Made by a program: the position numbers and the translations under genes
Notes under the pieces: model-generated
Databases searched by the model: none
What the model was told of the DNA's origin: nothing
The model's input: the letters and a program-made list of their open reading frames with translations, nothing else
Shown here: positions 6,130-16,549 of the stretch, piece after piece
Layout of the letters: each line of letters starts with the position of its first letter
How positions within the stretch are numbered: position 1 is the first letter of the stretch
NCBI GenBank assembly: GCA_036380735.1
Contig: DASVEE010000012.1
Location: 62,001 to 126,000, forward strand
DNA length: 64,000 bases
From: DASVEE01 sp036380735
Lineage (GTDB): Bacteria; Acidobacteriota; Thermoanaerobaculia; Gp7-AA8
Direction of reading: 5' to 3'

Positions 6130-8532
6130 ATGTCCATGCACGAATCCCGAATTACCAAGCTACCGCTCGTTCCCCTCCGCGACATGGTGGTCTTTCCGTC
6201 GATGATGGCTCCCTTCGTCGTCGGGCGGAAGGCCTCGATCATGGCCCTCGAAGCGACGCTTTCCACGTCCGAGAAGAAGATCTTCCTCGCGACGCAGAAG
6301 GATCCGAAGGTCGACGATCCCTCGATGGATCAGATCTACCGGACCGGCGTCATCGCCACGGTCGTGCAGAACCTCAAGCTTCCGAACCAGAACGTGAAGG
6401 TGATGGTCGAGGGTCTGACCCGCGGCGAGATCGTCTCCGTCCACGAAGAAAGCGGCTACGTCACCGTCAGCGTGCGCGAGATCGACACGCGCTACCCGCT
6501 GACGCCCGAGGTCTCCCAGTACATGCAGAAGCTGGTCGAGATCTTCGAGACGTACGCGAAGATGTCGCACCACCTCGCCTTCGAAGGCGTCATGTCGACG
6601 CTGAAGCTCGACGAGCCCGACAAGTTCGCCGACACCCTCGCGTCGCATCTCCTCATCACGACCACCGAGAAGCAGCAGCTCCTCGAAACGCCGTCCCCGT
6701 ACGAGCGCCTCCAGAAGCTGCAGGACTTCATCGAGATCGAGATCGAGAAGATCAACATCGACAAGCGCATCAACTCCAAAGTCAAAAAGCAGATGGAGCG
6801 CGCGCAGAAGGAGTACTACCTCAACGAGAAGATCAAGGCGATCCACCACGAGCTGGGCCGCAAGGACGATCGCTCGGACGAGATCGAGGAGCTCCGCCAG
6901 AAGGTCGAAGACGCCGGCATGCCGAAGGAGACGAAGGAAAAGGCTCTCCAGGAGCTGAAGCGTCTCGAAGCGATGCCCGGCGTCAGCGCCGAGGCCACCG
7001 TCTCGCGCAACTACATCGAGTGGCTCGTGTCCGTTCCCTGGAAGAAGTCGTCCAAGGAGATCAAGGACATCGAGCTCGCCGAGCAGATCCTCAACGAGGA
7101 TCACTTCGGCCTCGAGAAGATCAAGGACCGCATCCTCGAGTTCCTTTCGGTGCGCCAGCTCGTCAAGCAGCCGAAGGGAACGATCCTCTGCTTCGTCGGA
7201 CCTCCGGGCGTCGGCAAGACGTCGCTCGCCAAGTCGATCGCTCGCGCCACCGGGCGCAAGTTCGTGCGCCTGTCACTGGGCGGCGTGCGCGATGAAGCCG
7301 AGATCCGCGGCCACCGCCGCACCTACATCGGCGCCTTCCCCGGCCAGATCATCCAGCGGATGAAGAAGGCCGGCACCGTCAACCCGGTCTTCCTCCTCGA
7401 CGAGGTCGACAAGATGTCGATGGACTTCCGCGGCGATCCCTCCGCGGCGCTCCTCGAGGTCCTCGATCCCGAGCAGAACAACGCGTTCGTCGATCACTAC
7501 CTCGACGTCGAGTACGACCTCTCCAAGGTCATGTTCATCGCCACGGCGAACGTGACGCACACGATCCCGGCGCCGCTGCGCGACCGCATGGAGATCATCC
7601 AGCTCTCCGGCTACACGCACCTCGAGAAGCTCGCCATCGCGCGCCAGTTCCTCGTGCCGAAGCAGAAGGAAGAGCAGGGGCTCAACGACACCAAGATCGG
7701 CGTCGAAGAGACCGCGCTCGAGGAGCTCATCGCGTCGTACACGCGCGAGGCCGGCGTCCGCGGGCTCGAGCGCGAAGTCGGCGCGGTGCTGCGCAAGGTC
7801 GCGCGCCAGGTCGTCAAGCACGGCCCCGACTACACCGTCAGCATCGACCGCACGAAAGTGCGCGAGCTCCTCGGCAAGGCCAAGTTCCGCTCGCAGCAGC
7901 TCAGCGACACGCAGGACATCGGCGTGGCCACGGGCCTGGCGTGGACCGAGGTCGGCGGCGAGATCCTGTCGACCGAAGTCGCGCTCGCGCGCGGCAAGGG
8001 CAACCTGACGCTGACGGGCAAGCTCGGCGACGTCATGCAGGAGTCGGCGCGCGCGGCGCTTTCGTACGTCCGCTCGCGTGCGGAGCTGTTCGGCCTCGAC
8101 CCCGACTTCCACGCCTCGATGGACATCCACATCCACGTTCCCGAAGGGGCGATCCCGAAGGACGGTCCGTCGGCCGGCATCACCATGGCCACGGCGCTGC
8201 TCTCCGCGGTCACCAAGATCCCGGTGCATCGCGACGTGGCCATGACGGGTGAGATCACCCTCCGCGGCAAGGTGCTGCCGGTGGGTGGCGTGAAGGACAA
8301 GATCCTCGCCGCGGCGCGCGCCGGCGTGACGCGCGTGATCCTTCCGGCGGAGAACGAGCGCGATCTCGAGGAGATCCCTCAGGACGTGCGCGAGCGCATG
8401 GAGTTCCACCTGGTGGAATCGATGGACGAAGTCGTCACGGTTGCGCTCGATGGCACGATTGTTCCATTGGCTGCCAAGGAAAAGCTCCCCGAGCCCGAAA
8501 AAGTCATCGGCGGCGAACCGCCGATCCATTGA
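6130..8532 (+). CDS. lon: Lon ATP-dependent protease
   Basis: An 800-residue LonA-type protease: N-terminal LAN domain (about 10-205), coiled helical linker, AAA+ module with Walker A GPPGVGKT (357-364) and Walker B VFLLDEVDKM, and a C-terminal protease domain with the Ser-Lys dyad Ser681 (PKDGPSAG) and Lys722 (VGGVKDK). It degrades damaged and regulatory proteins in the cytosol. It closes the tig-clpP-clpX-lon block. The start may be ATG 6130 or ATG 6136. No HrcA or CIRCE element was seen upstream. Confidence 0.97.
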   Translation: MSMHESRITKLPLVPLRDMVVFPSMMAPFVVGRKASIMALEATLSTSEKKIFLATQKDPKVDDPSMDQIYRTGVIATVVQNLKLPNQNVKVMVEGLTRGEIVSVHEESGYVTVSVREIDTRYPLTPEVSQYMQKLVEIFETYAKMSHHLAFEGVMSTLKLDEPDKFADTLASHLLITTTEKQQLLETPSPYERLQKLQDFIEIEIEKINIDKRINSKVKKQMERAQKEYYLNEKIKAIHHELGRKDDRSDEIEELRQKVEDAGMPKETKEKALQELKRLEAMPGVSAEATVSRNYIEWLVSVPWKKSSKEIKDIELAEQILNEDHFGLEKIKDRILEFLSVRQLVKQPKGTILCFVGPPGVGKTSLAKSIARATGRKFVRLSLGGVRDEAEIRGHRRTYIGAFPGQIIQRMKKAGTVNPVFLLDEVDKMSMDFRGDPSAALLEVLDPEQNNAFVDHYLDVEYDLSKVMFIATANVTHTIPAPLRDRMEIIQLSGYTHLEKLAIARQFLVPKQKEEQGLNDTKIGVEETALEELIASYTREAGVRGLEREVGAVLRKVARQVVKHGPDYTVSIDRTKVRELLGKAKFRSQQLSDTQDIGVATGLAWTEVGGEILSTEVALARGKGNLTLTGKLGDVMQESARAALSYVRSRAELFGLDPDFHASMDIHIHVPEGAIPKDGPSAGITMATALLSAVTKIPVHRDVAMTGEITLRGKVLPVGGVKDKILAAARAGVTRVILPAENERDLEEIPQDVRERMEFHLVESMDEVVTVALDGTIVPLAAKEKLPEPEKVIGGEPPIH

Positions 8533-8587
8533 AAATCTGAGCGAACGAGGGCGGAGGATGTCTCCTCCGCCCCGTTCGCGTCGTTTA

Positions 8588-8686
8588 CCGGTTTTCGGTT
8601 GTCGGTTTTCGGTTTTCGGTTGCTGCGCGATGCGGGGATCACCGCGCAGCGCAGCCACCGAAAACCGAAAACCAAAAACCGACAAC
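8588..8686. repeat. Family B heptamer inverted element after lon
   Basis: Four or five GGTTTTC-type units, a core bounded by GGTTGCTGCGC and GCGCAGCC, then four CCGAAAA-type units. It is followed at 8690-8700 by an uninterrupted run of eleven C residues. The rest of the 324-nt lon-engB gap holds the engB promoter and no gene. Confidence 0.9.
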
Positions 8687-8755
8687 TGTCCCCCCCCCCC
8701 GACAAGCATCGGCGTCTTAGCGCAAAACGTTCTGCTACCGCCCCCTCGCCCCTGA

Positions 8756-8784
8756 TTGACAGCCCTCACGAATATCGCCACAAT
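8756..8784 (+). promoter_or_regulatory. Promoter of engB-rho
   Basis: TTGACA (8756-8761), 17-base spacer, CACAAT (8779-8784): the best sigma70-type match in the window. Transcription would start near 8791, giving a leader of about 65 nt if engB starts at 8857. Confidence 0.7.
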
Positions 8785-8856
8785 CTCCGGCGTTCTCAAC
8801 TCCACAAGCCTTCTTTCCGTAGTTCTCAACTGGCGTTGTCTCGAGCCAGCACTCAC

Positions 8857-9435
8857 TTGGACATTCGTACTGTTACCTTCCATCGGGCGGTGTACCAGCC
8901 CGGAGACTTCCCGCGAGACCAGAGACCGCAGTTTGCGATGGTCGGCCGGTCGAACGTCGGCAAGTCGAGCCTGATCAACGCCATCCTGAACCGGAAGGGC
9001 ATCGCCAGAGTCTCCCAGACACCCGGTAAGACCCAGGCGATTCAGTTCTATCTCATCAACGAAAAGTTCTACCTCGTCGACCTTCCGGGCTACGGCTACG
9101 CGAAAGTCCCGAAGGATATGTCCCGCTCCTGGGGCGAGCTCGTTCGCAGCTATCTCGAAACCGCGGACCAGCTCAAACTGATCTTTCTGCTCATGGACAT
9201 TCGCCGAACGCCGGGCGAGCACGACCGTCAAATCTTCGACTGGTCGCGCGCGGCCGGGGTCGACGAACGCATCGTGCTCACCAAAGCAGACAAGCTGTCG
9301 AACAACCAGCTCGTGATGAGCCGCAAGGAAATCGCACAGGAGCTGAACGTCGGCGCGGAGATCCTCATCCCCGCCTCGGCTGTCTCTAAAAAAGGAATCG
9401 ACGAAATCCGCCGCGAGATCTTCTCCCGGCTGTGA
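8857..9435 (+). CDS. engB: EngB/YsxC ribosome-biogenesis GTPase
   Basis: A 192-residue TrmE-Era-EngA-EngB GTPase. G1 is GRSNVGKSS, G3 is DLPGYGYAKV and G4 is TKADK, all in the order and wording of YihA/YsxC, which helps assemble the large ribosomal subunit. A TTG at 8857 gives the usual family length, beginning LDIRTVTFHRAVYQPGDFP; longer in-frame starts would extend across the promoter and the repeat. A TTG at 8836 is an alternative. The stop overlaps a GTG in the rho frame, so the two genes probably form an operon. Confidence 0.93.
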   Translation: MDIRTVTFHRAVYQPGDFPRDQRPQFAMVGRSNVGKSSLINAILNRKGIARVSQTPGKTQAIQFYLINEKFYLVDLPGYGYAKVPKDMSRSWGELVRSYLETADQLKLIFLLMDIRRTPGEHDRQIFDWSRAAGVDERIVLTKADKLSNNQLVMSRKEIAQELNVGAEILIPASAVSKKGIDEIRREIFSRL

Positions 9436-9446
9436 TCGAGGAAGAC

Positions 9447-11150
<1,704 letters not shown>

Positions 11151-11170
11151 GCGCGCGAATGCGCGCGTGG

Positions 11171-11197
11171 AAAGGCCGGCGCAAGCCGGCCTTTTTT
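11171..11197 (+). terminator. Intrinsic terminator of engB-rho
   Basis: Ten-pair stem AAAGGCCGGC with GCCGGCCTTT, a GCAA tetraloop and a run of six T residues, 20 bases after the rho stop. Confidence 0.9.
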
Positions 11198-11326
11198 GTT
11201 TGACGTTGCCTTCCCCGGCGCACCGCCCACCACACCATGACCCGAAGGGTGCGCCCCCACTAGCCCCGGGCTTTGCCCGGGCTGGCGCGCACCCGCGACG
11301 GTTGCGGCCTTTTTGCGTTTGCTGCA

Positions 11327-11547
11327 GGGGGACGATAGGACGAATGGGACCTATGGGACGAATAGGACCTATGGGACCTATGCGCGGTGGGCGTTGCCGT
11401 AGCGCACCGGCAAAGGTGCCTGCCCGTGGTGTTACCGCGCGCCTTTGCCCAGGCGCACCCTTACGGTTCCGCCGGGACGATGTGCGTGGTGCATCGGTCC
11501 CATTCGTCCTATAGGTCCTATCTGTCCCATTCGTCCTATCGTTCCCC
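11327..11547. repeat. Family A 9-bp element with both arms
   Basis: The left arm (11327-11382) begins GGGGGACGATAGGA and has five or six GGACGAATA/GGACCTATG units; the right arm (11496-11547) has the mirrored units and ends TCCTATCGTTCCCC. The unique core between them (about 113 bp) holds short internal repeats but no ORF. This element and a GC-rich tract with an AGCCCCGGGC/GCCCGGGCT hairpin (about 11263-11285) fill the 454-nt gap between convergent rho and the gene at 11605. Confidence 0.9.
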
Positions 11548-11604
11548 GTTGGCGGAAGTGGCCCGGGCGCGTGCCGCGCGCCCGGGCCGGTCATTCAGTG
11601 GTGC

Positions 11605-12129
11605 TTACGCGGCGACTTTGGTGGCCGTTTGGGGAGCCGGGTCTTTCTTCGGGCGCTGCCCCAGGGCGAGCAGGCGCGTCATCTTCTCGACGTGCGGCAC
11701 CAGCTCGCGGTGCTCGCCGTTGCGGACGAGCTGGCGGCCGATGTTGTACGTCCGCAGCGCCGCCAGGCCGACGCGGTACCGGCGGATCAGGTTCGCCGCG
11801 GAGAGACCTTTCAGCAGCCGGCGCAGCTCTTCCTCGACGGCGAGCCAGCGGGCGGCGTCGTCCTGGTCCTGCTGCAGGTTGGCCGCCGGCTGCCCGATCA
11901 CGAGCTCCATCAGAGCCGAGTCGCCGATGGCGGCGACCGCCATCGCCAGGAGCTCGGGCGATAGGCTCGCCACCCTCTGCAGCGAGCGCGCGTCGGGCGT
12001 TTCGATATGGGTGAATTCGGGCACCTGCGCGCGCATGGCGCGCAACTGCTCGATCATGGCTTCGGGCGTCAGGGTGACGGTACTGGGGTCAACGGAAACG
12101 GCAGGTCTGGTGATCGAGATCTTCGACAT
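11605..12129 (-). CDS. Conserved hypothetical protein, helical
   Basis: A 174-residue protein that I cannot assign to a named family. It has no signal peptide or membrane segment. It is predicted mostly helical by composition, with a conserved-looking stretch DAARWLAVEEELRRLLKGL followed by ANLIRRYRVGLAALRTYNIGRQLVR. Its layout resembles small hypothetical proteins I associate with acidobacterial genomes (recollection only). It has the strongest ribosome site in the region: AAGGAGG nine bases before the ATG. It is probably a single-gene transcript, with a 21-bp dyad array upstream of its leader. Confidence 0.75.
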   Translation of the reverse strand: MSKISITRPAVSVDPSTVTLTPEAMIEQLRAMRAQVPEFTHIETPDARSLQRVASLSPELLAMAVAAIGDSALMELVIGQPAANLQQDQDDAARWLAVEEELRRLLKGLSAANLIRRYRVGLAALRTYNIGRQLVRNGEHRELVPHVEKMTRLLALGQRPKKDPAPQTATKVAA

Positions 12130-12314
12130 GAAATGACCCTCCTTGGGTCGGGCAATAGGGTGGACAGAGCTCAGCGTGGTAACTGCGTTCCAGAGGCCGC
12201 GGTCCTCAGGGCTGACGTAAAGATACCACAGATGCTGTACATGTCCAGCACTTGCTGCGTCGCCATGCAGAATTTTTAGGGCATGAGGCGAAGTCCGACC
12301 ACTTCATCGAGCGC

Positions 12315-12525
12315 GACGAAACCTTCATCAACCCCGACGAAGAATCCATCGAACCCGACGAAGACTTCATCAAACGCGACGAAGAATTCATCAAACCCGA
12401 CGAAGAATTCATCAAACCCGACGAAGAATCCTTCTCAACGCGACGAAGAATTCTTCAAGCCCGATGATGAATTCTTCAAACCGGATGAAGAATTCTTCAA
12501 GCCCGATGATGAACTTCATCAGGCG
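12315..12525. repeat. Family G array 1: ten 21-bp units, each a 12-bp dyad plus 9-bp spacer
   Basis: Ten direct units of 21 bp, one of them 22 bp at 12420-12441. Each contains a 12-bp dyad, GAAGAATTCATC or the perfect palindrome GAAGAATTCTTC, followed by a 9-bp spacer such as AAACCCGAC. The array ends 31 bp before the stop codon of the minus-strand amidohydrolase gene, so it is in that gene's 3' region. One frame reads as a D-E-E-F-I-K-P heptapeptide, but the 22-bp unit breaks the frame and no start region supports coding. The rest of the 427-nt gap (12130-12314) is leader of the gene at 11605 and unassigned. Confidence 0.9.
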
Positions 12526-12556
12526 CGCCGCCGGGGTGCGCGCCCGGCGGTACACG

Positions 12557-14017
12557 TCAATACCCCGCGGGGTTCTTGACGAAGCGCCACAGCACCTTGC
12601 AGCCGACGCTCCAGCTTCGCGCGCGGCGCGCCACGTGCCGGTCGATGCGGTCGAGCGCCGCGCGGTCGTAGAGATTGCCGTTGAACACCACGGCCACGAT
12701 ACGCCGCGTGTTGCGGATGTCCCGCAACGGATCGGCGTCGAGCAGGACGACGTCAGCGACCTTCCCGGCGCTGACGCTGCCGTAGTGGCGCTCGAGGCCG
12801 AAGTACTCGGCCGGCGAGAGCGTCGCCGCGCGCAGCGCCGCCGCCGGCGGCAGGCCGGCCGCGACGAGCTGCTGTAGCTCGCGATGGAGATCGGCACCGG
12901 CCACGATGTAGTCCGTCCCGGCGAGGATCTTCACCCCGGCGCGGTGCGCCTGGCCGGTGAGCTCCAGTCCCTTGACGTAGAACTCGCGGTACGACGGATC
13001 GCGCTCGACCTCGTCGAGGTCCTCCACCCACTGCCGCTTCACCAGCGGATGGAGGTAGCGCAGCAGCGGGTCCTCGCGCACGACGGGATCGTGCGCGTAC
13101 GCGTCGGACCAGCGCGTGAGGTGCGTCGGCACGTACCACGTGCCGTGCGCCTTCATCGCGGCGAAGATCGCCTGCGCCATCCGCGGATCGTGCTCGCCCA
13201 GGATGCGCCGGCGGTTCTCCTTCCAGGCGGGCGTGCCGCCTTTCGCGCGCAGCTCCGCGGCGCCGGCGAACGACTCGTGCAGCAGAAAGCGGGCGTGCTC
13301 GATGCTCTTCTGGTGCGCCGCCGCCTCGATGGCGCTGACGGCGTGCGGGCGATGGCCCACCACGTCCATGCGCAGGCGCCGCGCCTCGTCGACGATCGCA
13401 AAGTACGACTCGCGCGGCAGGCGGTCGTACACCTTGATCGCTTCGGCCCGCCCGGCGAAATGCCGGACGAACGCGCGCGCCTGCTCTGCATTCGCGGTGT
13501 CGAAGTACGCCGGGACGCCACCGAGCCGCTTCGCCATCCCCGGCCCGTTCGCCATCCAGCTCGTGGTGGCGACGATGCGCGGCCCCACACGCTTCCCCGC
13601 CACCGCCTCCGCCGACCACAACCTCTTCTCCTCCGCACACGCGATGAACGGATCGCCCGGCTTCGGGCACCCCTGCATGTCGCGCACGTTCGTGACGCCG
13701 TACGCGATGTTGAGCGGCAGGTCGACCAGCGGACTGACCGTGTAGACATGCGCGTGCATGTCCCACAGCGAGGGGAGGAGGTAGCGCCCCCGCCCATCGA
13801 CGACGAGCGCATTCTTCGGCGGCGTGACGCCAGCGCCCGCGGCGACGATGCGCCCGCGATCGATGACGACCGTCTGCGCCGGCAGCAGCGTGCCCGCCGC
13901 CACGTCGACGGTGGCCACATTGACGATGGCGACCGGCGTGGTGGTGCGAACCGGCTGCAGCTCATCCAGCGGCCACGCCACTCCGATGAAGAACAGGGCA
14001 ATCGCCAGCAGCAGCAC
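12557..14017 (-). CDS. Membrane-anchored amidohydrolase-family protein
   Basis: A protein of about 486 residues with an N-terminal hydrophobic anchor and the amidohydrolase metal-site plan: H-x-H in WDMHAH, a Lys in AIKVYD (possible carboxylated lysine), His in GHRPHA and in SIEHARF, and Asp in LAGTDYIV. These enzymes hydrolyse amide or ester bonds such as imidazolonepropionate or dipeptides; the substrate is not predictable. It probably acts on the outer face of the inner membrane. The listed start is a GTG; an in-frame extension (LKTFKRILLGIGL) would give a better signal anchor but has only CTG as start. A 21-bp dyad array lies just after its stop. Confidence 0.82.
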   Translation of the reverse strand: MLLLAIALFFIGVAWPLDELQPVRTTTPVAIVNVATVDVAAGTLLPAQTVVIDRGRIVAAGAGVTPPKNALVVDGRGRYLLPSLWDMHAHVYTVSPLVDLPLNIAYGVTNVRDMQGCPKPGDPFIACAEEKRLWSAEAVAGKRVGPRIVATTSWMANGPGMAKRLGGVPAYFDTANAEQARAFVRHFAGRAEAIKVYDRLPRESYFAIVDEARRLRMDVVGHRPHAVSAIEAAAHQKSIEHARFLLHESFAGAAELRAKGGTPAWKENRRRILGEHDPRMAQAIFAAMKAHGTWYVPTHLTRWSDAYAHDPVVREDPLLRYLHPLVKRQWVEDLDEVERDPSYREFYVKGLELTGQAHRAGVKILAGTDYIVAGADLHRELQQLVAAGLPPAAALRAATLSPAEYFGLERHYGSVSAGKVADVVLLDADPLRDIRNTRRIVAVVFNGNLYDRAALDRIDRHVARRARSWSVGCKVLWRFVKNPAGY

Positions 14018-14080
14018 CAGGCCGATGCCCAGAAGGATCCGTTTGAAGGTTTTCAGAGGGGGGAGTTTATCCGACCGTTC

Positions 14081-14126
14081 GGACGAATAGGAGGGATAGG
14101 TCCCATAGGACGAATGGGAGCAATGG
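14081..14126. repeat. Family A 9-bp array, left arm only
   Basis: Five GGACGAATA-type units in the divergent gap between the amidohydrolase and the DUF4038 gene, with no mirrored arm. The rest of the 299-nt gap contains an imperfect palindrome TGTATG-TG-CATACA at 14240-14253 of unknown meaning and no gene. Confidence 0.75.
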
Positions 14127-14316
14127 TACGCCCGGGTTTCCCGGCGCCGTTACGTCTGCAGCAAACGCCACCCGCTGTGTCGGACCGGCACCACCATCGT
14201 CACCCTTGCGACTCATTGTTACGACCTTTCCGAACCTAATGTATGTGCATACACCGTTCGCGACGGCATTCCGATCCAATGCATCACGTGCTTCATGACC
14301 CAGGAGAGAGACCCCG

Positions 14317-16326
14317 ATGAGGAACCATCTGCAACGTTGTTTGCTGCTGTTCGCTCTCACCATCACTTTCGCTTTCAGTGCGGTCGCGCAGGATGTCGGT
14401 GCGCGCGGCGCGCGGTTCGACAAGGCCCTCGTTTCCAACGCCAATCACGACTGGCTCAGCCCCACGGCGAAGCTCTGCGTGCGCTACACCAGCCCCACCG
14501 GCGCGCAATACAACGGTCTCGGGTTCTGGCACAGCCGCTCCGGCACCCAGGACACGTTCCGCATCCGCGGCACCTTCAATGAAACCGGCCTGTGGTCGTG
14601 GGCGCTGATCGGCGACACGACGGCCGGCTGTCTCGCCACCGGCACGTTCCCGGTGAACAGTGGCACGATCAACGTCGGCGTCGCGCCGGCGGGCAATGCG
14701 CTGTACGCCGAGGGGCCGATCCGTGTCGACGCGTCGCAGCGGTACCTGACGCGCCAGAACGGCGGCAGCTTCCCCGCGTTCATGTGGATCGGCGACACCT
14801 CGTGGGGCGGGGCGCACAAGTCGACGCTCGCGAGCTGGCAGACCTACACGAACAACCGCCGGAACAAGAACTACAGCGTGATCCAGGTCTCGGCGCCGCT
14901 CTCCGGCTCCGGGGCCCCGACGGATGCCGCCGGCAATGCTCCGTTCACGGGCGTCGGCTGCACCAGCGGAGTGCTGCCGCGTGCCGGCTGTCTCCCCAAT
15001 CCTCTCTTCTGGAACGCGTGGGACGATCACATCAACGACGTGAATGCGAAGTCGATGTACGTCACCGTGGTCGGTCTGTTCAAGCGGGTGAACGAGGGGA
15101 ACGCCACCTGGCCCACCGTTGCGCACTCGAAGGCGTATGCGCGCTTCCTCGCCGCGCGCCTGGCCGGGAATCACGCCGCGGTGTCACCGGGCTTCGACGA
15201 GCTTCCCGGCCGTTTCCAGTCGGTCGATGAAGTGAACTGCGGAGAGCCGAACGTGAACATGGCCTGCCGCGCGAAGCAGGTCGGCATCGCCATCAAGGAA
15301 GCGCTGTTTCTGCAGGCGCCGTTCGCGCTCACGACGGCCACGACGCCACGCACCGGTACGCCGCTCTCGATCCTCGTGACGCATCACATCGGCGGCGGCT
15401 GCAACGACGGCTCCGACGGCACGTCGAACTGCCTTTCCGAGGTGTGGGCGGCTCGCTTCCAGAAGGAGGGCTGGCTCGACTTCCAGTTGATCCAGAGCGG
15501 CCAGGGCGTGCCGGGCAACTGCTCGCTCGGTCAGGAGATCTGCATCGCGGAGCGCTCCACCGCGCGCATCCTCCGCTACTACAACCTCAACGCGACCGAT
15601 CCGACGATCCCGGTGAAGCCGATCGTCAACGGGGAGGGGGTCTACGACAACTTCGGCTACAAGTTCAAGGACAACTCCCCCTGCGCAGTCTTCCCGGGCG
15701 ACTATGGGACGTTGAACGCGAACTACTCAGCGGCGCGGGCGCGCCAGGTCGCGTTCAACTCGCTGCTCTCCGGCGGCGCCGGCTACTCGCTCGGCGTCGG
15801 CGGGATCTGGGACTGGCAGGGCTCGTTCACGTGCCGCACGGTGGCCGAGGGGCGCGACTCGCAGTCGTCGACGCAGATCGGCCGCATCCGCACGCTCTTC
15901 TCCGCGCTGCGCTGGTACCGCCTGCAGCCCGACAGCACGGGCACGGCGCACATCAAGGACGCCGACCAGGCGGCGCTGCCGCAGGATCAGAAGCGCGTCT
16001 ACGCGAAGGACGCGAACGGCGTCTTCGCCGTGGCGTACCTGCCGAACAACACGAGCATCCGCCTGAACCTGTCGGACCTGGCAGGGTTCACCGCCGCCGC
16101 GCCGTGGAAGACGGAGTGGTACAACGCCGGCCGCGGCACCGGAGCCGGCGGCCCGTGCCTCTGCACCGCCAACAAGACGTTCAACGCCGGCGACAACACC
16201 TGGACCTTCAACCGTCCGGCCGCGGGCGACTGGGGTCTGGTGATCCGCAATACGAACAACATCGGCGGCACGCTCAACCTGCCGGAGTGCAACCCGCCGG
16301 TGGGTGGGGTGGTGAGTTGTCTGTAG
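14317..16326 (+). CDS. Secreted DUF5060/DUF4038 glycoside-hydrolase-like protein
   Basis: A 669-residue protein with a clear signal peptide (FALTITFAFSAVAQ, about residues 11-25). The N-terminal beta-sandwich region resembles DUF5060 (FRIRGTFNETGLWSWALIGD). It is followed by the DUF4038 TIM-barrel start PAFMWIGDTSWGG and a C-terminal beta domain. DUF4038 proteins are apiosidase-like or related glycosidases acting on plant or microbial polysaccharides (family knowledge). Many Cys residues (for example SPCAVFPGDYG) fit an exported protein. The start has CAGGAGAGAG about nine bases upstream. The gene is monocistronic. The exact substrate is unknown. Confidence 0.75.
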   Translation: MRNHLQRCLLLFALTITFAFSAVAQDVGARGARFDKALVSNANHDWLSPTAKLCVRYTSPTGAQYNGLGFWHSRSGTQDTFRIRGTFNETGLWSWALIGDTTAGCLATGTFPVNSGTINVGVAPAGNALYAEGPIRVDASQRYLTRQNGGSFPAFMWIGDTSWGGAHKSTLASWQTYTNNRRNKNYSVIQVSAPLSGSGAPTDAAGNAPFTGVGCTSGVLPRAGCLPNPLFWNAWDDHINDVNAKSMYVTVVGLFKRVNEGNATWPTVAHSKAYARFLAARLAGNHAAVSPGFDELPGRFQSVDEVNCGEPNVNMACRAKQVGIAIKEALFLQAPFALTTATTPRTGTPLSILVTHHIGGGCNDGSDGTSNCLSEVWAARFQKEGWLDFQLIQSGQGVPGNCSLGQEICIAERSTARILRYYNLNATDPTIPVKPIVNGEGVYDNFGYKFKDNSPCAVFPGDYGTLNANYSAARARQVAFNSLLSGGAGYSLGVGGIWDWQGSFTCRTVAEGRDSQSSTQIGRIRTLFSALRWYRLQPDSTGTAHIKDADQAALPQDQKRVYAKDANGVFAVAYLPNNTSIRLNLSDLAGFTAAAPWKTEWYNAGRGTGAGGPCLCTANKTFNAGDNTWTFNRPAAGDWGLVIRNTNNIGGTLNLPECNPPVGGVVSCL

Positions 16327-16334
16327 CGCGGTAA

Positions 16335-16474
16335 GGATGGGACCTATGGGACCGATGGGACGGATGGGACCCCCCGACCATCCGTTCCTGGCCCATAGGT
16401 CCTATCGGTTTCGGTTGTTGGTTTTTGGTTTTCGGTGGGGGGGACCAAAAACCGAAAACCGAAAACCAACAACC
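16335..16474. repeat. Composite element: family A followed by family B
   Basis: A short family A element (left arm 16335-16372, right arm 16390-16408) is joined directly to a family B heptamer element (16406-16474) whose centre is a GGTGGGGGGG run. It fills the gap before the penicillin-binding protein gene. Confidence 0.85.
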
Positions 16475-16549
16475 ACCCGGCTTCCCCGCCCCGGGATGAC
16501 AAACCCGCCGCGAACGGTTCCGTACTGGTAACCTCATGCGGGTTAACTG

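Noticed and set aside
12252..12467. ORF with a D-E-E-F-I-K-P heptapeptide repeat over array 1
   Set aside because: The 21-bp period keeps one frame open by chance; the 22-bp unit shifts the frame, there is no ribosome site, and the dyads are better explained at the DNA or RNA level.
12315..12525. CRISPR array
   Set aside because: The repeat unit is 21 bp with no unique spacers, and there are no cas genes. The same applies to 61055-61328.
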